Below are positions 16,877 to 26,108 of a DNA stretch of 64,000 nt, piece by piece. The notes under the pieces were generated by a model. That model saw only the letters and a program-made list of their open reading frames with translations, was not told where the DNA came from and made no database searches. The stretch covers positions 1 through 64,000 of the forward strand of contig NZ_BAYE01000018.1 in the NCBI RefSeq assembly GCF_000685095.1, written 5' to 3'. Position 1 is the stretch's first letter. Every line of letters begins with the position of its first letter. Position numbers and translations under genes: made by a program. The DNA comes from Paraburkholderia caledonica NBRC 102488. Its GTDB lineage: Bacteria; Pseudomonadota; Gammaproteobacteria; Burkholderiales; Burkholderiaceae.

Positions 16877-17746
16877 ATGCCCCACACTCACTACACCACT
16901 TTGATCTCTGCGACGAATCTCGCCGAACGACTCGCCGAGGCGCCGGGCAGCGTGTTCGTCATCGACTGCCGCTTTGACCTGGCCGACCCGGAAGCCGGTG
17001 AAAAAGCCTATCTCGCAGGGCATCTGCCCGGCGCGCATTATCTGCATCTGGACCGCGATCTGTCCGGGCCGAAGAACGGCACGAACGGGCGCCATCCGTT
17101 GCCCGATCGTGCGCGGCTCGTTGAAACGCTGGAATCACGCGGGTTGAAGCAAGGCCAGCAAGTCGTCGCCTACGACGCGCAAGGCGGCATGTACGCGGCG
17201 CGCGCCTGGTGGCTGCTGCGCTGGCTTGGCCACGACGCGGTGGCGTTGCTCGACGGCGGCCTGCAAGCCTGGGAAGCCGCCGGCCAGCCGTTGACGCAAG
17301 ACGTGCCGCCGCAAAACACCGGCGACTTCAAAGCGGGCGCCCCGCTTTCCGTCACCGTCGACGCAAACATGGTCGAGCGCAATCTCGGTTCAAAAGAGCG
17401 CGTGGTGGTCGACGCGCGCTCGGCCGATCGCTATCGCGGCGAGAACGAGACGCTGGATGCGGTGGGCGGTCACATTCCGGGCGCGCTCAATCGCTTCTTC
17501 AAAGACAACCTGACGCCTGACGGCCGCTTCAAGCCGGCTCACACCCTGCGCGACGAGTTCACCGCACTACTCGGCGATACGCCTCCTGAGCATGTCGTCC
17601 TGCAATGCGGCTCGGGCGTGACGGCGTGCGTCAATGCGCTGGCGATGGAAGTCGCCGGCCTGCACGGTGCAGCGCTCTACGCGGGCTCCTGGAGCGAATG
17701 GAGTTCTGATCCGAAGCGGCCCGTCGCAACCGGCCCGAATCCCTAA
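16877..17746 (+). CDS. sseA: 3-mercaptopyruvate sulfurtransferase
   Basis: 289-residue tandem rhodanese. The inactive first domain has FVIDCRFDLADPEAG and HLPGAHYLHLDRDLSGP; the second has VVVDARSADRYRGE, HIPGALNRFFKDNL and the active-site loop LQCGSGVTACVNALAM (Cys about residue 239). The CGSGVT loop is the mercaptopyruvate type rather than the thiosulfate CRxGx[R/T] type. It transfers sulfur from 3-mercaptopyruvate to thiols or cyanide. It is flanked by terminators on both sides and so is probably transcribed alone. Confidence 0.92.
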   Translation: MPHTHYTTLISATNLAERLAEAPGSVFVIDCRFDLADPEAGEKAYLAGHLPGAHYLHLDRDLSGPKNGTNGRHPLPDRARLVETLESRGLKQGQQVVAYDAQGGMYAARAWWLLRWLGHDAVALLDGGLQAWEAAGQPLTQDVPPQNTGDFKAGAPLSVTVDANMVERNLGSKERVVVDARSADRYRGENETLDAVGGHIPGALNRFFKDNLTPDGRFKPAHTLRDEFTALLGDTPPEHVVLQCGSGVTACVNALAMEVAGLHGAALYAGSWSEWSSDPKRPVATGPNP

Positions 17747-17774
17747 GCGAAGCAAAGCGCCGCCAGCAAAGCGG

Positions 17775-17811
17775 AAGGCCGTTGCTGCTCATAAGCGGCA
17801 ACGGCCTTTTT
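17775..17811. terminator. Bidirectional terminator between sseA and the dienelactone hydrolase gene
   Basis: AAGGCCGTTGC (17775-17785) pairs with GCAACGGCCTT (17798-17808), extended inward by GCT/AGC, then TTTT. It ends sseA; the A/T flank on the other side is shorter, so activity for the convergent gene is less sure. Confidence 0.85.
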
Positions 17812-17903
17812 ATGTGTTGCATGCGGCGGGGACTGGGCGGCCCGAACGAGTCGCAGCGGCAAGCTCACACGCGGAGCAGAAGCAGAAGCCGCACTGTCGA
17901 AGC

Positions 17904-18776
17904 TCAAACCACTCCGTGCTGCTTGAACCAGGCCAGCGTCCGACGCCAGCCGTCTTCCGCGTCGGCCTTCTTGTAGCTCGGCCGGTAGTCCGCGAAAAAC
18001 GCGTGGCCCGCATCGTCGTACACAACGAATTGCGAACCGCGCGCTACCTGCGGCCCTTGCGCAATCGCCTGCTTCATCTGCTCGAGCGAGTCCTGCGGAA
18101 TGCTTTGGTCCTGCAACCCGTAAAGACCGAGCACCGGCGCATGCAGATCCGCCACGCGGTCGAGCGGGTTCGTGGGTGTAGTCGCCGTTCGATCGCCGAT
18201 AACACGCCCATACCACGCAACCGCTGCCTTGAGCCGCGGATTGTGCTCTGCGTACAGCCACGCGATGCGCCCACCCCAACAGAACCCATTCACGCCCAGC
18301 CGGTTCAGATCGCCGCCGTGCTCGCCGGCCCACGCTACTGTCACGTCGAGATCGGCCAGCGCCTGTTCGTCCGGCACCTTGTTCAAGATCTGCTGACTGA
18401 TTTGCTGGATGGTCGGAAGCGCCATCGGATCGCCTTCGCGGACGAACAGATCCGGCGCGATTGCCAGATAGCCGAGCTTGGCGAAACGCCGGCACACGTC
18501 GGCGATATGCTCGTGCACGCCGAACGCCTCATGAATGACGATGATCACCGGCAGATGCGTCTTGCCCTTCGGCTGCGCGCGGTAGGCCGGCACGAGCGTG
18601 CCGCCTGAACGCACGGCGATCTCGCCGGCTTCGAGACCTTCGCTGTCGGTATGGATGGTTTGCGCCGACACGGGCAACACGGCGGCAGCAAAACCAGTGC
18701 CGATCGCGGCCTTGATGAAAGTGCGCCGGTTGAAGGGAACGTGCGGGACCAGGCTGTCGACATCGGGATTCAGCAT
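17904..18776 (-). CDS. Tat-exported dienelactone hydrolase family protein
   Basis: 290-residue alpha/beta hydrolase of the dienelactone hydrolase family. It starts with a twin-arginine signal (NRRTFIKAAIG followed by a hydrophobic stretch ending VSAQT), so it is probably exported folded. The catalytic cysteine lies in NGFCWGGRIAWL (about residue 167); the other triad residues are likely D in GLYGLQDQSIP and H in DDAGHAFF. Also seen: VIIVIHEAFGVHEHI. Dienelactone hydrolase cleaves the lactone ring in chloroaromatic degradation, but many exported homologues have unknown substrates. No degradation genes adjoin. Confidence 0.9.
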   Translation of the reverse strand: MLNPDVDSLVPHVPFNRRTFIKAAIGTGFAAAVLPVSAQTIHTDSEGLEAGEIAVRSGGTLVPAYRAQPKGKTHLPVIIVIHEAFGVHEHIADVCRRFAKLGYLAIAPDLFVREGDPMALPTIQQISQQILNKVPDEQALADLDVTVAWAGEHGGDLNRLGVNGFCWGGRIAWLYAEHNPRLKAAVAWYGRVIGDRTATTPTNPLDRVADLHAPVLGLYGLQDQSIPQDSLEQMKQAIAQGPQVARGSQFVVYDDAGHAFFADYRPSYKKADAEDGWRRTLAWFKQHGVV

Positions 18777-18864
18777 GCGGGCGCTCCTCGTTGAACGTTG
18801 GAGGCAACAGGATACGCCTCACGCGTGTCCTGTTGCAGATGCAACCTCTTCGCGAGGCGCGCCG

Positions 18865-20211
18865 TCAGTGCAGCTTGACGCGCGGTAAGGTGGTGCGTCG
18901 CAGCCAGTGCGCAAAGGTGTCGAGCACCATTCGGGCGTAGCCGTGTAGCGCGGCGATATGCAGCCGGTACAGCGACATGTACATGAAACGCGCGAACAGT
19001 CCTTCGATCAGCATATTGCCGCCGATCACGCCGCCCATCAGATTGCCGACCGCGCTGAAGTGACCGAGCGACACGAGCGAGCCGAAGTCGCGATAGGTAA
19101 ATTCCGGCAGCGGCCTGTTTTCAAGCCGCGCTGCGAGCGCTTTCAGCAGAAAACTCGCCTGCTGATGCGCGGCTTGCGCGCGCGGCGGCACGTTCCTTTC
19201 GTTGCCGGGCCAAGGGCAAGCAGCACAATCGCCGAGCGCGAAGACGTTGTCGTCGATCTCGGTTTGCAGCGTGCGGCGCACGTTGAGCTGACCGAGCCGG
19301 TTGACCGGCAAGCCGTCGAGCTGGCTCAGAATAGCCGGAGCCTTGATGCCCGCCGCCCACACCGTCAGATCGGCACGCACGGTTTTTCCGCTCGCGGTGC
19401 GGATAATGCCGGGCGCGACCTCGGCCACGGTCTCGCTCGTCATGAGCTTTACGCCGAGCTTGGTAAGCAGCTCGGCGGTGGCCGTCGACACGCGTTCCTG
19501 CAGAGCCGGCAAAATGCGCGGCCCTGCCTCGATCAACACAATGCCCACGTCATGCCGAGGATCGAGCTTGTGCAGACCATACGCGGACAACACCTGAGCC
19601 GTATTGCGCAACTCCGCGGAGAGTTCGACGCCCGTCGCGCCGCCGCCGACAATCGCCACCTGAATGCGCGGCTCGGACGAAGGCGACGTGCCCAGCCCCG
19701 ATTCGACCGGCTCGTGCGCCTGATGCTCGGCCCGCATGCAAGCCGCGATAAGACGCTTGCGAAAGCGCTCCGCCTGACTCACGGTGTCGAGTGCGAGAGA
19801 GAACTCGGGCGCGCCTTTCACGCCGAAGAATGCCGTCGTGCTGCCGATTGCGATGATCAGCGTGTCGTACTCGAGCTGGCGCTCGGGAAGGAGTTCGGCG
19901 CCGTCGTCGTCGAGCACTGTGCCAAGGGTAAGACGCCGGTTCGCGCGGTCAAGGCCCGTCAGTTCGCCCTGCTGGAACTCGAAGCCGTGCCAGCGCGCTT
20001 GCGCGGCATATTCGAGTTCCTGCGTGAACGGGTCCATACTGCCGGCCGCCACTTCGTGCAGCAGCGGCTTCCAGATGTGGGTTGGATTGCGGTCGACGAG
20101 CGTGACCTGCGCCCGCGTACCGGCTTTGTTCTTGTGAACATAGCGATCGCCTAAGCGAGTTGCCAGCTCCAGTCCTCCTGCGCCTCCGCCAACGACGATA
20201 AACCGATGCAT
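18865..20211 (-). CDS. Type II NADH dehydrogenase-like FAD oxidoreductase
   Basis: 448-residue two-dinucleotide-fold flavoprotein of the NDH-2 (Ndh) type. The FAD motif is RFIVVGGGAGGLELATRLG at the N terminus, the NADH-binding motif is VAIVGGGATGVELSAELRN (about residues 175-195), and a later FAD contact is NVFALGDCAACPWPG. A C-terminal amphipathic tail with MYMSLYRLHIAALHGYARM fits peripheral membrane binding. It would oxidise NADH and reduce quinone without pumping protons. The start is ATG 20211, preceded by GGAGAG; a longer frame upstream is unlike the family. Confidence 0.92.
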   Translation of the reverse strand: MHRFIVVGGGAGGLELATRLGDRYVHKNKAGTRAQVTLVDRNPTHIWKPLLHEVAAGSMDPFTQELEYAAQARWHGFEFQQGELTGLDRANRRLTLGTVLDDDGAELLPERQLEYDTLIIAIGSTTAFFGVKGAPEFSLALDTVSQAERFRKRLIAACMRAEHQAHEPVESGLGTSPSSEPRIQVAIVGGGATGVELSAELRNTAQVLSAYGLHKLDPRHDVGIVLIEAGPRILPALQERVSTATAELLTKLGVKLMTSETVAEVAPGIIRTASGKTVRADLTVWAAGIKAPAILSQLDGLPVNRLGQLNVRRTLQTEIDDNVFALGDCAACPWPGNERNVPPRAQAAHQQASFLLKALAARLENRPLPEFTYRDFGSLVSLGHFSAVGNLMGGVIGGNMLIEGLFARFMYMSLYRLHIAALHGYARMVLDTFAHWLRRTTLPRVKLH

Positions 20212-20366
20212 TGAACTCTCCGTATTTGCCAATGGGTTGTGCGTCGTGATCGCGCGCGAGAGGCACGCGTCTTTACCGATTGTCCGCGAGCAGCATGGTT
20301 TGTCACAAGCCGCCAATACGCATATGTGACATGCACACGACGATATCGCGCGCCGTCGCACAGGCG

Positions 20367-23108
20367 TCAATGCGCTTCCTCCCAGTTGAGTCCCGCGCCC
20401 ACTTCAGCGACCAGCGGGACTTTCAGCGCGGCGACGCCGCACATCAACTCGGGCAGACGCTGGCGCACTTCAGACAGTTCGGCGTCCGGCACTTCGAGAA
20501 TCAGTTCGTCGTGGACCTGCATGATCATGCGGGTGCCGATCCTGGATTGTTCGATCCATTTCTGCACCGCGATCATCGACAACTTGATCAGATCGGCGGC
20601 CGTACCTTGCATTGGCGCATTAATGGCCGCGCGCTCCGCGGCCTGGCGGCGCGGACCATTGCCGCCGTTGATTTCCGGCAACCACAGCCGGCGGCCGAAC
20701 ACCGTTTCGACATAACCCTTCGCCTTCGCGCTCAGACGCGTTTCGTCCATATAGCGAGCGACGCCCGGATAGCGCGCGAAATAGCGGTCGATATAGAGCT
20801 TCGCGGCGTCGCGCGTAATGCCCAGGTTCGACGCGAGGCCGAACGAACTCATGCCATAGATCAGACCGAAGTTGATGACCTTCGCCACGCGCCGCTGATC
20901 GTTCGACACTTCGAGCGGCGTCACGCTGAAAATCTCGGCCGCCGTCGCGCGGTGAATGTCTTCTCCTTGCGAGAACGCGCGCAGCAACGATTCGTCGCCG
21001 GAAATGTGCGCCATGATGCGCAGTTCGATTTGCGAGTAATCCGCTGAGACGAGCTTGTGCCCCGGTGGCGCAATGAAGGCCTCGCGAATACGGCGGCCTT
21101 CGACGGTGCGCACCGGAATGTTCTGCAGGTTCGGATCGTTCGACGCAAGGCGGCCCGTGACCGCAACGGCCTGCGCGTAATTCGTGTGCACGCGACCGGT
21201 TGTTGCGTTGACCATGCGCGGCAGCTTGTCGGTGTAGGTCGACTTAAGCTTCGACAAGCCGCGGTGTTCCAGCAGGATTTTAGGCAGCGGATAATCTTCC
21301 GCGAGCTTCTGAAGTACTTCTTCGTCGGTGGACGGCGCGCCGCTCGGCGTCTTCTTCACGACCGGCAATTCGAGTCTCTCGAAGAAGATCTGACCGATCT
21401 GCTTCGGCGAGCCGAGATTGAATTCGCCGCCGGCGAGCACATACGCCTCGCTCTCCAGCTGAATCAGACGCGCGGCGATTTCGCTGCTTTGCTGACGCAG
21501 TTTTTCCGCGTCGATCAGAACGCCGGTACGCTCCATCTTGCGCAATACGCGCGACGTGGGCATTTCGATGTCGCGATAGACATGCTCGAGCGCCTCTTCC
21601 GCAGCAAGCTGCGGATGCAGTGCCTGATGCAGACGCAACGTTACGTCGGCGTCTTCTGCGGCATATTCGGCGGCTTTGTCCAGCGCGACTTCGTCGAAAC
21701 CGATTTGCTGGGCACCCTTGCCCGCGACGTCTTCGTACTTGATCGTTTTGATGCCGAGGTGGCGCAAGGCGAGGTTGTCCATGTCATGCGGACGATGCGA
21801 CTCCAGCACGTACGATTGCAACAGCGTGTCGTGTTCGACGCCGCGCATCTCGATACCGTAATTGGCCAGCACCTGCTCGTCGTACTTCAGATGCTGACCG
21901 ACCTTCTTGTGCTCCGCGCTTTCGAGCCACGGCTTGAGCCTCGCAAGCACTTCGTCGCGCGGCAGTTGCACGGGCGCGTCGGGGCCGCGATGCGCGAGCG
22001 GCACATAAGCCGCATGACCCGCTTCTACCGACAGGGACAGGCCCACGATTTGCGCGGTCATCGGATCGAGCGACGTGGTTTCGGTGTCGAACGAGGTCAG
22101 TTCAGCTGGGTTGATTTTTTGCAGCCACGCGTCGAACTGTTCCCACGTTTGCACGGTTTCGTAGTGGCGCTCGTGATCGACGCTGAGCGCGGGCGGCACG
22201 TCGGTTTCCGGCCCTTCGACCGCATCGGCAATTTCGACCTCGCGCAGCCAGGTCTTGAACCCGTGACGCGTGAAGACATCGCGCAATTCTTCGCGCGATT
22301 CGGGCCGGCTCTGCAAATTCTCCTCGATCGACGTGAGATGCTCGGTCAGATCGCAATGACGCTCCACGGTGACGAGCTTGCGCGCCATCGGCAGAAAATC
22401 CAGAGCACGTCGCAGATTGTCTCCTACCGCACCTTTGATCTCGTCTGCATGTGCGACGATGCCATCTAGCGACTCGAATTGCGACAGCCATTTGAGCGCG
22501 GTTTTCGGCCCGCATTTCTCGACGCCGGGCACGTTGTCGACGGTATCGCCGATCAACGACAGGTAGTCGACAATGCGCTCCGGGGGGACGCCGAACTTCG
22601 CAAGAACGCCGGCGCGGTCGAGTTTTTCGTTGGTCATCGTATTGATGAGGGTGACATGATCCGACACGAGCTGCGCCAGATCCTTGTCCCCAGTCGACAC
22701 GATCACGTTCATGCCACGCTTTTCCGCCTCGGTGCAAAGCGTGCCGATCACGTCGTCGGCTTCCACGCCGTCGATCATCAGAAGCGGCCAGCCGAGTGCA
22801 CGCACGGCCACATGAATTGGCTCGATCTGCCGCGAGAGATCGTCCGGCATGGATGGACGATTCGCCTTATAGTCGGGATACCAGTCGTCGCGAAACGTTT
22901 TGCCCTTGGCGTCGAACACGCACGCGCTATACTCTGCTGTGACTTCCTTGCGCATGCGCCGCAGCATGTTGATCATCCCGTAGAGCGCACCTGTGGGACC
23001 ACCATCGGGCCCGCGCAGATCAGGCATCGCATGGTAGGCCCGGTACAGATAACTCGAACCGTCGACCAATAGCAGGGTCTTACCTTCAAGGCTTCGTTCT
23101 TCAGGCAT
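20367..23108 (-). CDS. polA: DNA polymerase I
   Basis: 913-residue three-domain polymerase. The 5'-3' nuclease domain opens with TLLLVDGSSYLYRAYHAMP and has VEADDVIGTL and STGDKDLAQLV. The 3'-5' exonuclease has the intact LTSFDTETTSLDPMTA metal site (about residue 335), so proofreading should be active. The polymerase palm has VSADYSQIELRIMAH (motif A), the O-helix region RRVAKVINFGLIYGMS, and MQVHDELILEVP (motif C). It removes RNA primers and fills gaps. The start codon is separated by one base from that of the divergent LOG-family gene, and no clear Shine-Dalgarno precedes it. Confidence 0.97.
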   Translation of the reverse strand: MPEERSLEGKTLLLVDGSSYLYRAYHAMPDLRGPDGGPTGALYGMINMLRRMRKEVTAEYSACVFDAKGKTFRDDWYPDYKANRPSMPDDLSRQIEPIHVAVRALGWPLLMIDGVEADDVIGTLCTEAEKRGMNVIVSTGDKDLAQLVSDHVTLINTMTNEKLDRAGVLAKFGVPPERIVDYLSLIGDTVDNVPGVEKCGPKTALKWLSQFESLDGIVAHADEIKGAVGDNLRRALDFLPMARKLVTVERHCDLTEHLTSIEENLQSRPESREELRDVFTRHGFKTWLREVEIADAVEGPETDVPPALSVDHERHYETVQTWEQFDAWLQKINPAELTSFDTETTSLDPMTAQIVGLSLSVEAGHAAYVPLAHRGPDAPVQLPRDEVLARLKPWLESAEHKKVGQHLKYDEQVLANYGIEMRGVEHDTLLQSYVLESHRPHDMDNLALRHLGIKTIKYEDVAGKGAQQIGFDEVALDKAAEYAAEDADVTLRLHQALHPQLAAEEALEHVYRDIEMPTSRVLRKMERTGVLIDAEKLRQQSSEIAARLIQLESEAYVLAGGEFNLGSPKQIGQIFFERLELPVVKKTPSGAPSTDEEVLQKLAEDYPLPKILLEHRGLSKLKSTYTDKLPRMVNATTGRVHTNYAQAVAVTGRLASNDPNLQNIPVRTVEGRRIREAFIAPPGHKLVSADYSQIELRIMAHISGDESLLRAFSQGEDIHRATAAEIFSVTPLEVSNDQRRVAKVINFGLIYGMSSFGLASNLGITRDAAKLYIDRYFARYPGVARYMDETRLSAKAKGYVETVFGRRLWLPEINGGNGPRRQAAERAAINAPMQGTAADLIKLSMIAVQKWIEQSRIGTRMIMQVHDELILEVPDAELSEVRQRLPELMCGVAALKVPLVAEVGAGLNWEEAH
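22906..22933 (+). promoter_or_regulatory. Promoter inside polA for the LOG-family gene
   Basis: TTGGCG (22906-22911), a 16-nt spacer and TATACT (22928-22933) on the plus strand. It lies about 175 nt upstream of the LOG-family ATG, within the 5' coding part of polA on the opposite strand. Confidence 0.5.
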
Positions 23109-23109
23109 T

Positions 23110-23853
23110 ATGACTAAGAGAAAAGTGATTCCGAGTCTGCGATCACTCGCAGATCAAGAGCGCGCAACGGCAAAAAAGGCCCGCGCATCGTGGCAGATGT
23201 TCACGATTATGGCAGAGTTTATCGAGGCGACCGAGTACCTCTCGGAGATCCGCCCCGCTGTCAGCATCTACGGTTCAGCGCGCCTGAAACCCAGCTCGCC
23301 GTACTACAAACTCGCCACGCAAATCGCGCGCAAGCTCTCCGATGCAGGCTTCGCCGTGATCTCCGGCGGCGGCCCAGGCATCATGGAAGCCGCAAATAAA
23401 GGCGCTCATGCAGGCAAGGCGCCTTCGGTCGGGTTGAATATCGAGTTGCCGCACGAGCAGTCCGGTAACCAGTGGCAAGACATCTCGCTGCGCTTCCGTC
23501 ATTTCTTCACGCGCAAGGTTACGTTCGTGAAGAATTCAGATGCCGTGATCGTGATGCCCGGTGGCTTCGGCACGCTCGACGAACTCGCGGAAGTACTCAC
23601 GCTCATTCAAACCAAGAAGTCGCGTCACGTGCCGATCATTCTGGTGGGCGCAGAGTTCTGGGAAGGTCTGCTTGCGTGGTTCAAGAACTCGCTCACGCCT
23701 ATGGGCCTCATCAATCCGACAGACATCGACCTGATGCAGGTGATCGACGACCCGGACCAGGTGCTCGAAGCGGTGCTCAAGTTCTACGAAGATCGCGAAG
23801 GCACTGAGCCGCAGCCCACCAAGTCTGAAGAAGACCGCATGTTCTATCTGTAA
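23110..23853 (+). CDS. LOG-family protein (TIGR00730, Rossmann fold)
   Basis: 247-residue LOG-family protein. The signature PGGFGTLDELAEVLT is present (about residues 155-170), preceded by FAVISGGGPGIMEAANKGAH. In this family these residues bind the nucleotide and serve a phosphoribohydrolase that releases cytokinin-type bases from their 5'-monophosphates; many bacterial members have nucleotide-recycling roles or are mislabelled lysine decarboxylases. The start at 23110 leaves only one base between its ATG and that of polA. An in-frame ATG at 23197 is an alternative that would shorten it by 29 residues. Confidence 0.9.
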   Translation: MTKRKVIPSLRSLADQERATAKKARASWQMFTIMAEFIEATEYLSEIRPAVSIYGSARLKPSSPYYKLATQIARKLSDAGFAVISGGGPGIMEAANKGAHAGKAPSVGLNIELPHEQSGNQWQDISLRFRHFFTRKVTFVKNSDAVIVMPGGFGTLDELAEVLTLIQTKKSRHVPIILVGAEFWEGLLAWFKNSLTPMGLINPTDIDLMQVIDDPDQVLEAVLKFYEDREGTEPQPTKSEEDRMFYL

Positions 23854-23889
23854 CGTGCGAGCGCAGCGCTCGCGCGCAACACTGCTGGA

Positions 23890-24822
23890 TCAATCATTCA
23901 AGCGGGCGGCCTCGGGGCTGCCCGTTTGCGTTTGCGCCTGATCAGTCTGATCGCCTTGCGCCTGCAACCATTCGCAGAATTGCGCGACGAGCGGCGCGTG
24001 GGCGACCTCTCTTCTTGCCACCCACCAATAGCCGCGCGCGTCGATGCGCGGCGCCGCCAGCGGCATCACGAGCCGGCCGGACGCGAGTTCGTCGGCAAGT
24101 AACGGCAAGGGGCCCAGCGCCACGCCGAGTCCATCTACTGCGGCCTGCAAGGCCAGATAGAAGTGATCGAACGATTGCTTCTTCCGACATTTCGCCGTCA
24201 CGCCCGCGGCCGACAACCAGTTGCCCCAAGCATCGGGCCGCGTATCGGAATGCAGGAGAACATGTCGCGCGAGGTCGTCGGCCGTCTTGATTGGCGAGCG
24301 CTGCAGTAGCGCGGGACTGCACACAGGAAGCTCGCTCTCGCCAAGAAAGTGGCCGCTCACACAGTTTGGCCAATGAGCGGGGCCTCGCCTCACCGCGACG
24401 TCGAAGCTATCCAATGTTTCGACCGGCGCGTTCGACGTCGCCAATCGCAATTCGACGTTCGGCACCTTGCGCTGGAATTGATGCAGGCGCGGCAGCAGCC
24501 ATTTCATCGCGAACGTGGGCAATGCATTCACCCGCAGAACGTGAACGACGCCGGTGTCGCGCAGTTGGTCAGTGGCGTGCGCGATGCTGTCGAACGCGGC
24601 CTGCACGGTGGACAGATAGCGGCGACCGGCCGCCGTCAGGCGAACGCGCTTGCCATGACGCTGGAACACTTGCACGCCTAGCCACGACTCGAACGCCGCG
24701 ACTTGCCGGCTGATTGCACCGTGCGTCACATGCAGTTCGTTCGCCGCAGCGGTGAAGCTTTCGTGTCGCGCCGCGGCTTCAAAGGCGCGCAGCGCCGGGA
24801 ACGGAGGGAGATTACGGGCCAT
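23890..24822 (-). CDS. LysR-family transcriptional regulator (GcvA-like)
   Basis: 310-residue LysR regulator. The winged helix-turn-helix is at the N terminus (LPPFPALRAFEAAARHESFTAAANELHVTHGAISRQVAAFE), and the effector-binding domain follows with VRRGPAHWPNC. The ALRAFEAAARH opening is typical of the GcvA/AmpR-like branch. It is divergent from the chromate transporter pair, and a perfect dyad beginning 3 nt upstream of its start codon is a good candidate for autoregulation and control of the neighbour. Whether chromate or another ligand is sensed is unknown. Confidence 0.9.
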   Translation of the reverse strand: MARNLPPFPALRAFEAAARHESFTAAANELHVTHGAISRQVAAFESWLGVQVFQRHGKRVRLTAAGRRYLSTVQAAFDSIAHATDQLRDTGVVHVLRVNALPTFAMKWLLPRLHQFQRKVPNVELRLATSNAPVETLDSFDVAVRRGPAHWPNCVSGHFLGESELPVCSPALLQRSPIKTADDLARHVLLHSDTRPDAWGNWLSAAGVTAKCRKKQSFDHFYLALQAAVDGLGVALGPLPLLADELASGRLVMPLAAPRIDARGYWWVARREVAHAPLVAQFCEWLQAQGDQTDQAQTQTGSPEAARLND

Positions 24823-24824
24823 GC

Positions 24825-24843
24825 TTGTGATTGTAGATCACAA
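24825..24843. promoter_or_regulatory. Candidate LysR-type operator
   Basis: TTGTGAT (24825-24831), 5-nt spacer TGTAG, ATCACAA (24837-24843): a perfect 7-bp dyad containing a T-N11-A core. It lies 3 nt from the lysR start codon and 77 nt upstream of the transporter start. Confidence 0.6.
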
Positions 24844-24919
24844 AGGCGCGCGCAAAAATCGTTTTGCCGCATGGCGTTTCGGCGCTAACCTCCTGAGCTT
24901 GAACCGAAAGCGAAGCGCC

Positions 24920-25489
24920 ATGGACCACAACCTCACCTCACTCGACTCCGCCGCAGGGCCGAGGCCCACTCTGCGGGAAATTTTCGGCGGTTTTCTGGGC
25001 TTGGGACTCATCTCATTCGGCGGAGCGTTGCCGCTCGCGCGCCGCGCGCTTGTCGAGCAACGCCGCTGGTTGAACGCGGAAGAGTTCACCGATCTGCTTG
25101 GGCTTTGCCAGTTTCTGCCGGGCGGCAATGTGATCAATCTCTCAGTAGCCGTCGGCATGCGCTTTCGCGGAATCCCAGGCGCGCTCGCTGGATTGCTCGG
25201 CTTGATCGCCGGGCCGTCGCTGGTGGTGATCGGTCTTGGCGTGTTGTACGAGCGCACGCAGGACGATCCGCATGTGCGTCATCTATTTGCGGGACTTGCG
25301 GCGGCCGCGGCGGGGCTTCTAATTTCGATGGCGGTAAAGATCTTGCTGCCGCTGCGCAATAAACCGATGGCCGCACTCATCGCCGCCCTCGGCTTCGTTG
25401 CTATCGCGATCATGCGGCTGCCGCTGTTGCCCACCATGCTTGTGCTCACGCCGCTCAGCATCTACGTTGCATCGAGGAGCGCACAATGA
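24920..25489 (+). CDS. Chromate transporter, first half-size subunit
   Basis: 189-residue membrane protein of the CHR family. It has the hallmark LGLISFGGALPLARRALVEQ followed by WLNAEEFTDLLGLCQFLPGGN near the N terminus, then several hydrophobic helices. Full-length ChrA is about 400 residues with two such halves; here they are separate genes overlapping by 4 nt, so they probably act as a heterodimer that exports chromate with proton coupling. ATG 24920 was chosen because the family similarity starts about there; longer frames upstream would cross the operator. Confidence 0.88.
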   Translation: MDHNLTSLDSAAGPRPTLREIFGGFLGLGLISFGGALPLARRALVEQRRWLNAEEFTDLLGLCQFLPGGNVINLSVAVGMRFRGIPGALAGLLGLIAGPSLVVIGLGVLYERTQDDPHVRHLFAGLAAAAAGLLISMAVKILLPLRNKPMAALIAALGFVAIAIMRLPLLPTMLVLTPLSIYVASRSAQ

Positions 25490-26013
25490 ACGACACGCTC
25501 GTTTCTCTCGCCATCATTTTTAGTCAGCTTTCGCTGCTCGCATTCGGCGGCGGCAACACCATTCTTCCGGAGATGCAGCGTCAGGTGGTCGAGGTGCATC
25601 ACTGGATGCCGGCCAGCGAATTCAGTGCGCTCTTCGCGCTTGCCCAAGCCGCGCCGGGGCCCAACCTGATGATCGTCACACTGATTGGATGGCACGTGGC
25701 CGGCTGGCCTGGCATGCTGGTGACGTCGATCGCGAAGTTCGGGCCGTCGTCAATCGTGACCATACTCGCGCTCCACGCGTGGGACCGCTTCAAGGACCGG
25801 CCGTGGCGGCGTTATGCCCAGTTGGGGCTGGTGCCGGTTACGGCAGGCATCGTCGCGGCGAGCGCGGCGCTGATCGCGGAGGCGTCGGATTCGACGGCGA
25901 TTGCGTGGGCAGTCACGGCGGCCACAGCCGCAATCGCATTGAAGACGCGCATTCATCCGCTATGGCTGCTTGCCGCGGGGAGCGTGATCGGGCTGACCGG
26001 CTTTGGGCAGTAG
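25486..26013 (+). CDS. Chromate transporter, second half-size subunit
   Basis: 175-residue CHR-family membrane protein. Near the N terminus it has FSQLSLLAFGGGNTILPEMQRQVVE and WMPASEFSALFALAQAAPGPN, the paired signature of the second half, then hydrophobic segments. Its ATG overlaps the stop of the first subunit (ATGA), which suggests translational coupling and equal amounts. The two halves differ in sequence, as expected for an antiparallel pair. Confidence 0.88.
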   Translation: MNDTLVSLAIIFSQLSLLAFGGGNTILPEMQRQVVEVHHWMPASEFSALFALAQAAPGPNLMIVTLIGWHVAGWPGMLVTSIAKFGPSSIVTILALHAWDRFKDRPWRRYAQLGLVPVTAGIVAASAALIAEASDSTAIAWAVTAATAAIALKTRIHPLWLLAAGSVIGLTGFGQ

Positions 26014-26108
26014 ACGCATCGGTTGATGCCCTTGCTCCTCTGCCGGCCGGACCTACCCGCCGACGGAAGAACCGCCCATAGCAAAAACCGCCCGCCCCGA
26101 CGCTCCGT

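Noticed and set aside
23857..23873. GCGAGCGC-A-GCGCTCGC palindrome between convergent genes as a terminator
   Set aside because: It has a loop of only one unpaired base, no U-tract, and such GC palindromes are frequent at this base composition.
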